Both the position numbers and the translations under genes were made by a program. Below, piece by piece: positions 1-5,263 of a stretch of DNA of 6,579 nucleotides. Every line of letters starts with the position of its first letter. Positions within the stretch are counted from its first letter, which is position 1. The stretch covers positions 1-6,579 of the forward strand of contig NZ_PIZH01000096.1 of the NCBI RefSeq assembly GCF_002835825.1, given 5' to 3'. A model generated the notes under the pieces. It did no database searches. It was given only the letters and a program-made list of their open reading frames with translations, and was not told where the DNA came from. The stretch comes from Methanoregula sp. (GTDB taxonomy: Archaea; Halobacteriota; Methanomicrobia; Methanomicrobiales; Methanospirillaceae).

Positions 1-572
1 GAACAGAGGACAGATGGTGTATGGACGGGCCAAAAACTCCCTGCACATACCGGTTTTGGAAGATCATAACGCCGTTGAATGGGCGCAGCGGTCCCGGGCC
101 CGGTCCGGACAACCCATCCTCCCGCCTGGCATGCAGCAACATCGCCAAGGCCGGTACGGTGCTCTACCTCGGCTTCATGGGCGAGAAGAGCGATATCGCG
201 ATCGGAAAGGTTGAGGCTGTACAGCCTGTTTAAAGCTGTCAGCGTTGAGAGGAGGGCGGCTGCCGAAAGACCAAATCCCGCACCAATGGGAAGGGTGCAC
301 TGCGTGATGACCGATGCAGTAACGCCCAGTTTTTTCATCACAGATTCGATGATGGGGGAGCCCTCTACCTGTTCACGGATGTTACCGTTATTGTCCCTGC
401 AGCAAACACGAATCACTGTTCTGTTTGACCGCGTCACAGTTGCGGTAACTCCGCTGTCAATGACAATGCCGGCGCCGAGACTCCCGGTGGATCCCGGTGT
501 TGCGCCATTGACCCGTTTGAAATAGCCGGAGATATGGCCCGGGCAGAATGCAGTGACCGATGCTGGTTTCAT
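1..572 (-). CDS. pok: Pantoate kinase (GHMP superfamily), 3' end outside window
   Basis: Predicted cytosolic pantoate kinase, which makes 4-phosphopantoate from pantoate and ATP in the archaeal CoA pathway. The frame is open for 190 codons from ATG 572-570 to the left edge. The family is usually about 280-300 residues, so roughly the last third is missing, including the third GHMP motif. Visible signatures are an N-terminal AFCPGHISGYF segment (residues 8-18), the glycine-rich ATP-binding GHMP motif PIGAGFGLSAAA (residues 95-106, about 255-290), then EVEHRTGLGDVAACQAGG (residues 135-152) and a WPVHTPSVL segment near the edge. The start is firm: an in-frame TAA lies 14 codons upstream with no other start codon between. 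The ribosome binding site is weak (GCGGGAAGCC before ATG). It follows coaBC, the later enzyme of the same pathway. A homoserine or mevalonate kinase is less likely because of the N-terminal motif and this context. Confidence 0.93.
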   Translation of the reverse strand, partial: MKPASVTAFCPGHISGYFKRVNGATPGSTGSLGAGIVIDSGVTATVTRSNRTVIRVCCRDNNGNIREQVEGSPIIESVMKKLGVTASVITQCTLPIGAGFGLSAAALLSTLTALNRLYSLNLSDRDIALLAHEAEVEHRTGLGDVAACQAGGWVVRTGPGTAAPIQRRYDLPKPVCAGSFWPVHTPSVLC

Positions 573-616
573 GGCTTCCCGCTTGGTATGTACTGGTTGG
601 TGTTCCGGAGTTTAAG

Positions 617-648
617 GGATTGTGGACCCCATATACGGTGTCACATCC
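617..648 (-). repeat. Imperfect inverted repeat around TATAT core
   Basis: On the minus strand GGATGTGACACC is followed by the hexamer GTATAT and then GGGGTCCACAATCC. The arms pair as GGAT/ATCC, GTG/CAC and ACACC/GGGGT, with one mismatch and two single-base bulges. It could be a regulator site over a TATA-like core or an RNA hairpin between coaBC and pok. An outer imperfect pair, TGTCCGG with CCGGAACA, partly competes with it. No function can be read from the sequence. Confidence 0.4.
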
Positions 649-667
649 GGACAGGGAAATCGTTCCG

Positions 668-673
668 AAAAAA
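668..673 (-). terminator. T6 tract after coaBC, possible terminator
   Basis: Six consecutive T on the minus strand lie 16-21 nt after the coaBC stop codon, preceded by the GC-rich stretch GTGCCGGTGG. Archaeal RNA polymerase can terminate at short oligo-T tracts without a strong hairpin, so full or partial termination before pok is plausible. Another T6 occurs inside nmd3 (3440-3445), so the tract alone is weak evidence. Confidence 0.35.
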
Positions 674-689
674 CCACCGGCACGATCGG

Positions 690-1844
690 TTAGTGGATCA
701 TGCCGATTATTATTTTCCAGATGTCGTTTGCAATCTCCTCTTTTGAACCGGAAAGTTTCTCCGAACCATGGGAGGTAAGCAGTTCATACTCCCCGTTACT
801 GGTGCCCATTGTGTCCGGGTGGTTCATCAGGACAACCGGAATGCCCTTTTTCAGCATCGCTTGTGCAGGTGCTTCCGGCTTTTGCTCAATCTTGAAAGCC
901 ACCGTGAAGGGCGAATATTCCTGCATTACTTCGTCCAGCAGCTTTGGGAGGGGGGTGAGGGGGATTGTGGCCGGTTTCCCGCTCCGGATCTTGCCCTGTG
1001 TCTGCTGCGGGGCAAAATCGGAGATGGCTGCGGCGCTGATGTAGATATCGGTCCCGCCGCGTATTGCGAGTTCGTTCATGACCGCATCCCGCATCTCTCC
1101 TGCAGATGCCGCGTTGATGTTTGTTACGCAGGGAATCGTGTCACCGTGAACAATGGTCACATCCGCACCGAGCCGGAATGCCTGAAGGGCCAGTTCTTTT
1201 CCCATCATCCCGCTTGACCGGGTTGTCAGGATTCTCACGTCATCGACTTTCTCCCGGCAGGGGCCGCTCGTGATAAGCACCCTTTTTCCGGCAAGCGGTT
1301 TTCCCATGACCGCGCGCTCGGCTTCAAGAACGATCTCATCGATATCCGCGATCTTCGCCTTGCCTTCTTCAATGCGGGGCGAGAGGATCCGGATCCCCCA
1401 CCTTTCCAGCCGCTCGATATTTTCCGTCAGGCCCGGATGACGGAACATACTGTGGTGCATCGCAGGGACGATTATTACCGGCATGCCACTGCCGATCGCA
1501 GTGGTGGCAAACGTGGTGACGGGCGTGTCATCGATTGCACATGCAATCTTGCTGATGGTGTTTGCCGTACAGGGGGCGATCACCAGGAGACCGGCACTTC
1601 CGCCATCGCCACAAAAGGTCACGTGCTCCACCATGCCGGAGATCCGGGTGATGGCAGGCCTGCCACAGGCATATGTCAGGGCATCGGGAGAGACAATTCC
1701 CGCTGCAGCCCCGCTCATAACCACCTGGACAGATGCCCCTTTTCGCCGCAATGCATGGATAAGCCTGACGCATTCGACGGCTGCTATGCTTCCCGTTACG
1801 GCAAGAACGATCTCCTTTCCGGCAAGTGTCTGAACTGTTGTCAT
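690..1844 (-). CDS. coaBC: Bifunctional phosphopantothenoylcysteine decarboxylase/phosphopantothenate-cysteine ligase CoaBC
   Basis: Full-length 384-residue cytosolic Dfp/CoaBC. It condenses 4'-phosphopantothenate with cysteine using a nucleoside triphosphate, then decarboxylates the product to 4'-phosphopantetheine. The N-terminal FMN-binding CoaC half shows TGSIAA (17-22), the expected catalytic histidine in VEHVTF (His74), PCTANTISK (91-99) and PAMHHSMFRHP (127-137, the PxMNxxMW region). The C-terminal CoaB half begins near residue 185 and shows ITSGPCREKVDDVR (191-204), RSSGMMG (209-215), SAAAISDFAP (270-279), GKIRSGK (284-290) and PLPKLL (298-303). ATG 1844-1842 overlaps the taw2 stop as ATGA, so translational coupling is likely; no strong Shine-Dalgarno is seen. 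Two oddities: Thr208 stands where E. coli has Asn210, and I see no cysteine in the CoaC flap region. The downstream gene, pantoate kinase, belongs to the same pathway. Confidence 0.97.
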   Translation of the reverse strand: MTTVQTLAGKEIVLAVTGSIAAVECVRLIHALRRKGASVQVVMSGAAAGIVSPDALTYACGRPAITRISGMVEHVTFCGDGGSAGLLVIAPCTANTISKIACAIDDTPVTTFATTAIGSGMPVIIVPAMHHSMFRHPGLTENIERLERWGIRILSPRIEEGKAKIADIDEIVLEAERAVMGKPLAGKRVLITSGPCREKVDDVRILTTRSSGMMGKELALQAFRLGADVTIVHGDTIPCVTNINAASAGEMRDAVMNELAIRGGTDIYISAAAISDFAPQQTQGKIRSGKPATIPLTPLPKLLDEVMQEYSPFTVAFKIEQKPEAPAQAMLKKGIPVVLMNHPDTMGTSNGEYELLTSHGSEKLSGSKEEIANDIWKIIIGMIH

Positions 1845-2719
1845 GCGAGTGTCACGTCATGCACTACATGCCATTCATTCGGGCGGTATTTCTTTACTGT
1901 ATGTACCTCGATGGAAGGAGAAAAACCTGCGCCTTCCACGATCTGCCTGACCTGTTCCTCTGCCGGGCCAATGGTGTGAATGTGGAGCACCGTGCCGGGT
2001 TTGGCATGGGCAAGGGCTTCCGGCAGCATGGAGATCGCCGCAAAATGCCCCATGACAATCCGGTCATATGTCCCTTCGAGCTGGTCGCGGCAGTCACCCA
2101 ACGACAGGAAGACGCTGTCGGTGAGCTGGTTCTCCTGAATGTTCCGCTCAAGGTACCCGTATGCCGCAGGGTTGATCTCCATGGCATGCACCTGCGCTCC
2201 TGCACCGGCAAGGGGTATCGTGAAATACCCGATTCCGGCAAACATATCTGCAACCCGTTCGGGGTTCCGGCTGGAGCGGACCAGTGCAGAGATCCGTCTC
2301 TTCTCCATCCGGTTGCCCATCGAGAACATCACCTTCTGCGGATCAAGAATGAATGTGTAACCGTCCTCCTTGTGGCGTACTTCACCGGCTTCTCCCCAGA
2401 TGAGTCTTGTACGTGGCGTGCGGGTCACACCATCGAGCGATTCGATCCAGACTATGCCGCGCGGGTGACGAAACGTGACAATGGATTCGATCTCGGCGGG
2501 TGACGGGAGTTCACCTTGGATGATGGCAACGTCCCCGGTCATGTAATAGCCCCTCCCCCGGTATGGGGAGCGTTTGGGGATTTCTGTATCATACGGTTCC
2601 CCCATGCGAACCGGAACCCATGCGGTATCCCCGTCTACAAATGGACTGCGCGAGGAATCCACCCATTCCTCATGGAGGATTTTTGGCAGGTCCTTTCTTG
2701 ATATCTTTCTGGCCCGCAT
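1841..2719 (-). CDS. taw2: Taw2-like tRNA(Phe) wybutosine-pathway aminocarboxypropyltransferase (Trm5/Tyw2 family)
   Basis: 292-residue Rossmann-fold SAM-binding protein of the Trm5/Tyw2 family. Taw2 moves the 3-amino-3-carboxypropyl group of SAM to C7 of 4-demethylwyosine at position 37 of tRNA(Phe). Visible features are DPQKVMFSMGNRMEKRR (126-142), motif I DMFAGIGYFTIPLA (158-171), acidic Glu181 after beta-2, GDCRDQ around Asp209, and a C-terminal KKYRPNEWHVVHDV (276-289). The position-IV motif is MGHF (223-226, 2042-2053). Trm5 m1G37 methyltransferases carry an asparagine-proline type motif there, while archaeal Tyw2 proteins carry MG plus an aromatic, so Taw2 is preferred. ATG 2719 lies 3 nt after the nmd3 stop, with AGGT five bases upstream. 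The stop overlaps the coaBC start. The family is very likely; the exact reaction rests mainly on the MGHF motif. Confidence 0.85.
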   Translation of the reverse strand: MRARKISRKDLPKILHEEWVDSSRSPFVDGDTAWVPVRMGEPYDTEIPKRSPYRGRGYYMTGDVAIIQGELPSPAEIESIVTFRHPRGIVWIESLDGVTRTPRTRLIWGEAGEVRHKEDGYTFILDPQKVMFSMGNRMEKRRISALVRSSRNPERVADMFAGIGYFTIPLAGAGAQVHAMEINPAAYGYLERNIQENQLTDSVFLSLGDCRDQLEGTYDRIVMGHFAAISMLPEALAHAKPGTVLHIHTIGPAEEQVRQIVEGAGFSPSIEVHTVKKYRPNEWHVVHDVTLA

Positions 2720-2722
2720 TGT

Positions 2723-3763
2723 CTACCTGACAATGATGAGGTTCTCGTTATCTCGTATGACGCTGACATGGTCACCGGCACGTATTTCCATCCATTTCGG
2801 TTTTGCGACATCCATGGATTTACTGGTGACCGGATCAATGATGCCGACCATCGAGCCGTCAACGAATGCAGCCAGCGCGGGAACCGCATTCCGGGAATTT
2901 CCGGCAATCCGTTCGACATCATCATCACGGATGGATTTTGCGGTCCCGTCCATGAGATCGGTCACCCTGACGTAGTGCGCCTCCACCCGGTCGACTTCAT
3001 AATATCTCTTCCTGGCAACGATGATGTCATGCTTCTGGAACCGGGGGAGACGGACCGAATAGGTGATGCGGTAGAGCTGCCTGCCGTTCTTCTCACCCAC
3101 CAGTTTCGGGTGAGTAGTATACCTGCCTCCCAGCTGGGCAACGATGCCCTGTGCTATCATGAGCCCGATATGCTGAGAGCCGATGATGATGTCGATGCCG
3201 TCATGGATCTCGTTCATGTCAGATATGAACGAAAGCCGTTCTCCCCCTGCCTGGAGGTTGTCCTCGATATTCTGGGCAACCGAGGATGCAACCTGGATCT
3301 CGAAGGTGCTGGGTGTCCGGCCTTCAGCCCTTACCTGGACAATGCCCTCATAATAGCTCCCGCTGATCCGGTTGCACCGGTCGCACTGTTCCTTGTTCCA
3401 GACAATCTCGACCGTACAGGCGGCCTCAACCGGTGCTTTAAAAAATGTCCCGCGAATAGTGAGGAACGCCCGGGACCGGTTCACGGTCAGATCCTCAATA
3501 CGGACATCAATTGAAGGTTTCCTGACCTCAGGATGAAAGTGGACAGCGGAGCGGGCGAGGGCGGGACCCAGCTCTTCCCGGTTGAGTTCGTTGTCGGACC
3601 AGGTATTGACCTGTTTTATTGCACCACAACTGGGGCACTGGGTACTCATAACCCGTGAATCGCAGGTATACCAGGGGGTGTTGCCAATCTGGCATTCCCT
3701 GCAGAATCCTCCGGTATCGGTTGGCTTTCCGCATTTCGGGCAGAATGTATCTCGGATGCTCAT
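2723..3763 (-). CDS. nmd3: NMD3-family ribosome biogenesis protein (archaeal)
   Basis: 346-residue archaeal NMD3 homologue. Eukaryotic NMD3 is the adaptor that exports the 60S subunit. Archaea have no nucleus, so a role in large-subunit assembly or quality control is inferred. The protein shows the four CxxC pairs typical of the family: Cys8/11, Cys21/24, Cys43/46 and Cys127/130, which should bind two zinc ions. Further along are the conserved stretch DGIDIIIGSQHIG (188-200) and a beta-rich C-terminal half (about 240-346), matching the eIF5A-like and SH3/OB-like parts of NMD3. It lacks the eukaryotic C-terminal tail with nuclear import and export signals, as expected for archaea. ATG 3763 overlaps the DUF424 stop as ATGA, and the next gene, taw2, starts 3 nt after its TAG. 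It sits in a translation-related block. Confidence 0.95.
   Translation of the reverse strand: MSIRDTFCPKCGKPTDTGGFCRECQIGNTPWYTCDSRVMSTQCPSCGAIKQVNTWSDNELNREELGPALARSAVHFHPEVRKPSIDVRIEDLTVNRSRAFLTIRGTFFKAPVEAACTVEIVWNKEQCDRCNRISGSYYEGIVQVRAEGRTPSTFEIQVASSVAQNIEDNLQAGGERLSFISDMNEIHDGIDIIIGSQHIGLMIAQGIVAQLGGRYTTHPKLVGEKNGRQLYRITYSVRLPRFQKHDIIVARKRYYEVDRVEAHYVRVTDLMDGTAKSIRDDDVERIAGNSRNAVPALAAFVDGSMVGIIDPVTSKSMDVAKPKWMEIRAGDHVSVIRDNENLIIVR
2725..2728 (-). promoter_or_regulatory. Ribosome binding site of taw2
   Basis: AGGT on the minus strand overlaps the last nmd3 codon and the first base of its TAG stop, five bases before the taw2 ATG (2719). It supports this start and suggests that taw2 is translated from the same message as nmd3. 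Confidence 0.5.
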
Positions 3764-4053
3764 AGCTGGTAGATCTGTACATGCGGCACGCTGCCGATCA
3801 TGATGCAGCCGGCGCGGGTGACAAGGCCCATATCGATGGCTATACTTACTGTCCGCTCACCCATGAGGTTTGCATTGGCGGCGCAACGGAGGGCACCCCT
3901 TACTTCCTCCTCCGTGGCGGTTTTGTTGCCATAGAATGCTTCGCTGATGGTAACAGTGATCGAATCGTTGCTGATCGTTGTATTCAAAAGTTCGCGATCG
4001 CAGATCGCCACAACATCCCCCGTTTCGGGAGAACGGTGAATCTTCAGGAACAT
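3760..4053 (-). CDS. DUF424 family protein
   Basis: Small 97-residue protein that I recognise as the archaeal DUF424 family, whose biochemical function I do not know. It begins MFLKIHRSPETGDVVAICD, continues with SEAFYGNKTATEEEV (37-51), which includes the characteristic FYG motif, and has a central NANLMGERTVSIAIDMGL segment around residues 59-76. No membrane segment, signal peptide or metal-binding cluster is visible, so it should be cytosolic. Its TGA overlaps the nmd3 ATG by four bases, which suggests coupled translation and a role near ribosome biogenesis or translation. A GAGTGATCA stretch directly before ATG 4053 partly matches the anti-Shine-Dalgarno of archaeal 16S rRNA. A T6/TATA-like element centred about 28 nt before the ATG could alternatively give a leaderless or near-leaderless transcript. 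Confidence 0.85.
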   Translation of the reverse strand: MFLKIHRSPETGDVVAICDRELLNTTISNDSITVTISEAFYGNKTATEEEVRGALRCAANANLMGERTVSIAIDMGLVTRAGCIMIGSVPHVQIYQL

Positions 4054-4062
4054 TGATCACTC
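4054..4062 (-). promoter_or_regulatory. Possible ribosome binding site of the DUF424 gene
   Basis: GAGTGATCA on the minus strand touches the ATG at 4053. GTGATC is complementary to the 3' end of archaeal 16S rRNA, but the spacing is very short, so this is a weak call. Confidence 0.25.
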
Positions 4063-4076
4063 ATTGTCGGTCAGGG

Positions 4077-4084
4077 ATAAAAAA
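4077..4084 (-). promoter_or_regulatory. TTTTTTAT element between hydrolase and DUF424 genes
   Basis: The 43-nt gap after the hydrolase stop contains CCTTTTTTATCCC on the minus strand. The T6 run lies 13-18 nt after the stop codon and could act as an oligo-T terminator. The same element, centred about 28 nt before the DUF424 ATG, is also where an archaeal TATA box would sit for a leaderless or near-leaderless message. The sequence alone does not separate the two. Confidence 0.3.
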
Positions 4085-4096
4085 GGTGAGTTGCTC

Positions 4097-4927
4097 TCAG
4101 ATGAGGGCGACAGTCACGCCATAGACCTTTTCAATCGTCTCTCCATGGATACGGAAACAATCGTCACGGGTAAGAGCGCCGGATGCCACGAGCTGTTTTG
4201 TGTACCGGGGCACGGATTTGGGTCCGATCACCGCACCCGGCCGTGAGTTCTCGTCCATGTAATCGCTCTCCAGGGTAAATGGTCGCCCGGATTGTACAAG
4301 CGCAGGTATTCCTTCATGTTTTGCGATGAGTGAGGGGTGGAGGGGGGTATCCGGGGATCCATAATGTTTGACAACTCTCTCAACAGGGATACCCGCATTC
4401 CGGGCCATTGTGGCAATGTCAGTGCAGGGTCCGGTCTCAGCGTGGACCTGGAGTGCGCACCCGAGGTCTGCTGCGACCGTGAGAGCATGCATGAGCACAT
4501 CGTTCGATGCAGCCAGCAGTTCCTGGCTTACCTCGTAATGGGGACGCCCGCTTTTCAGGGCCACGGCTCTTCCTTCCCGGACGTATCCTGCCGCACAGTC
4601 AATTCCCCCCTTCATCGTCTCGACCGCTTCCTCAAGGGTCATCCGTTCCATGAGCCGGGTAATCTCCGCCGGGTGAACGCCGAGCACGGGAAAGACAACA
4701 ATGCCCGTTCCAGAAACCAGTTCCGCAACACGCAGCGTCTCATCAAAGACACGGGTGTAATCCGGGCCGGAAACCGGGTGAACGGAAAGGGACCACGAGG
4801 GTTTTGAAACAAGGAAGACATGGGTGCCACCGGCCCGGAAAAAGTCCTTTGCCGCATCAACACCCCGGCCATTGACCGGATCGAAGTGGATGTGGTCGTC
4901 CGTGATTGGGAATTCAGGAGATTTCAT
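4097..4927 (-). CDS. TatD-like metal-dependent hydrolase (archaeal COG1099-type)
   Basis: 276-residue TIM-barrel protein of the amidohydrolase superfamily, close to the archaeal TatD-like group COG1099. Candidate metal ligands in order are HIH near the N-terminus (His12, His14), GVHPAE (83-88, His85), QVHAETG (160-166, His162), KHYG (187-190, His188) and LESDYMDEN (219-227, Asp222 as the likely last ligand). The substrate is unknown. TatD proper is a DNase, but this subfamily differs in the segment LKSGRPHYEVS (124-134), where many TatD relatives have GEIG. No signal or membrane segment is seen, so it should be cytosolic. ATG 4927 lies inside the end of mptD (14-nt overlap), so the two are very probably translated together. 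That context makes a pterin-pathway substrate possible. Fold assignment is firm; function is open. Confidence 0.85.
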   Translation of the reverse strand: MKSPEFPITDDHIHFDPVNGRGVDAAKDFFRAGGTHVFLVSKPSWSLSVHPVSGPDYTRVFDETLRVAELVSGTGIVVFPVLGVHPAEITRLMERMTLEEAVETMKGGIDCAAGYVREGRAVALKSGRPHYEVSQELLAASNDVLMHALTVAADLGCALQVHAETGPCTDIATMARNAGIPVERVVKHYGSPDTPLHPSLIAKHEGIPALVQSGRPFTLESDYMDENSRPGAVIGPKSVPRYTKQLVASGALTRDDCFRIHGETIEKVYGVTVALI

Positions 4928-5252
4928 GGCATTCCACGATCTTCATCAGCGGGTACCCGTTCTCGGGGGAAAGCCGGGCCCGGCAGTACGTGAAGCCAAC
5001 CCGGGTAATGATCTCGACATCGAACATCATGCCGGATAATTCACTGTACCCGAAACGGTTCTCGCTCATGAGCGACCGGTCGAGCCGGACCGTGATCTCT
5101 TCAACAAAGGGCTGGAGGATCACTGCCTGCTCGATTGCCTTCTCAACACTTGCCGCGGAGATGCGGGAGATGGGGGTTCCCACCCACTGGTGGTAGAGAG
5201 CCCCGAGTTTGATCCCCGCTTCAAATACTGCCTGTTCCCTGTCGTTTGTCAA
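4914..5252 (-). CDS. mptD: Archaeal dihydroneopterin aldolase MptD
   Basis: 112-residue protein of the archaeal MptD family (formerly DUF372). It cleaves 7,8-dihydroneopterin to 6-hydroxymethyl-7,8-dihydropterin and glycolaldehyde in methanopterin synthesis, and is unrelated in sequence to bacterial FolB. Recognisable segments are FEAGIKLGALYHQWVGTP (10-27), LQPFVEEITV (46-55), FGYSELSGMMFDVE (67-80) and a C-terminal GYPLMKIVE (99-107). Glu11, Gln47 and Tyr69 are candidates for conserved active-site residues, but I did not align them. The start is TTG 5252-5250: a strong GAGGTG site lies five bases upstream, and no other start codon fits the family N-terminus. The next in-frame Met is residue 62, far too late. 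It follows mcm after 9 nt and overlaps the TatD-like gene by 14 nt. Confidence 0.9.
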   Translation of the reverse strand: MTNDREQAVFEAGIKLGALYHQWVGTPISRISAASVEKAIEQAVILQPFVEEITVRLDRSLMSENRFGYSELSGMMFDVEIITRVGFTYCRARLSPENGYPLMKIVECHEIS

Positions 5253-5257
5253 AAAAA
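5251..5257 (-). terminator. T7 tract at the mcm-mptD junction
   Basis: Seven T in a row on the minus strand follow the mcm stop, fill the spacer after the ribosome binding site and supply the first two bases of the mptD TTG start. In archaea such a tract can cause partial termination, which would lower mptD expression relative to mcm. The strong ribosome binding site just upstream argues against full termination. Confidence 0.25.
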
Positions 5258-5263
5258 CACCTC
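5258..5263 (-). promoter_or_regulatory. Ribosome binding site of mptD (decides TTG start)
   Basis: GAGGTG on the minus strand overlaps the mcm TGA stop (5264-5262) and sits five bases before TTG 5252. It matches the archaeal anti-Shine-Dalgarno well and is the main support for the non-ATG start of mptD. The overlap with the stop suggests that ribosomes finishing mcm can restart here. Confidence 0.75.

Larger units (their letters stand above)
573..689 (-). promoter_or_regulatory. coaBC-pok intergenic region, possible pok promoter
   Basis: This 117-nt stretch is the only sizeable gap between genes in the window. Read on the minus strand it holds, in order, a T run, an imperfect inverted repeat with a TATAT core at 635-631, and a CTTAAAC element around 610-616. 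Either AT-rich element could be an archaeal TATA box for pok. The TATAT core is about 60 nt before the start codon and would allow a leader of some 30 nt. The TTAAA element is about 42 nt before it and would give a short leader. No clear BRE is visible and the region is too short for a tRNA. Promoter function is inferred only from position and base composition. Confidence 0.3.

Noticed and set aside
79..525. Plus-strand open frame of 148 codons at the left edge
   Set aside because: The minus strand in the same stretch encodes pantoate kinase with an intact GHMP motif, so this is a shadow.
1..572. Possible frameshift or pseudogene in pantoate kinase
   Set aside because: Codon-by-codon translation from 572 to 1 is open throughout and keeps family motifs from the N-terminus to the edge. 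The gene is cut only by the window boundary.
1437..1979. Plus-strand open frame of 180 codons opposite the 5' part of coaBC and the taw2/coaBC junction
   Set aside because: Its composition is rich in Cys, His and Arg, as expected of a shadow frame. The CoaBC frame on the other strand is well conserved throughout.
1826..2503. Plus-strand open frame of 225 codons opposite taw2
   Set aside because: It covers the SAM-binding core of taw2 in antisense, shows no recognisable motif, and has no separate promoter or ribosome binding site that I can see.
1841..2719. Annotation as Trm5 (tRNA m1G37 methyltransferase)
   Set aside because: The shared SAM-binding motifs fit both, but MGHF replaces the asparagine-proline type motif expected of Trm5, so Taw2 fits better.
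2768..3514. Plus-strand open frame of 248 codons opposite nmd3
   Set aside because: The minus strand encodes a clear NMD3 with four CxxC pairs over the same bases. The plus-strand translation resembles no family I know, and long antisense frames are common opposite GC-rich archaeal genes.
3857..4060. Alternative minus-strand frame starting at ATG 4060 upstream of DUF424
   Set aside because: It is out of frame with DUF424, ends inside it, and has no family resemblance.
4097..4927. Annotation as TatD DNase
   Set aside because: The histidine/aspartate pattern shows the fold, but the GRPHY segment and the lack of GEIG place it in a different, uncharacterised archaeal subgroup.
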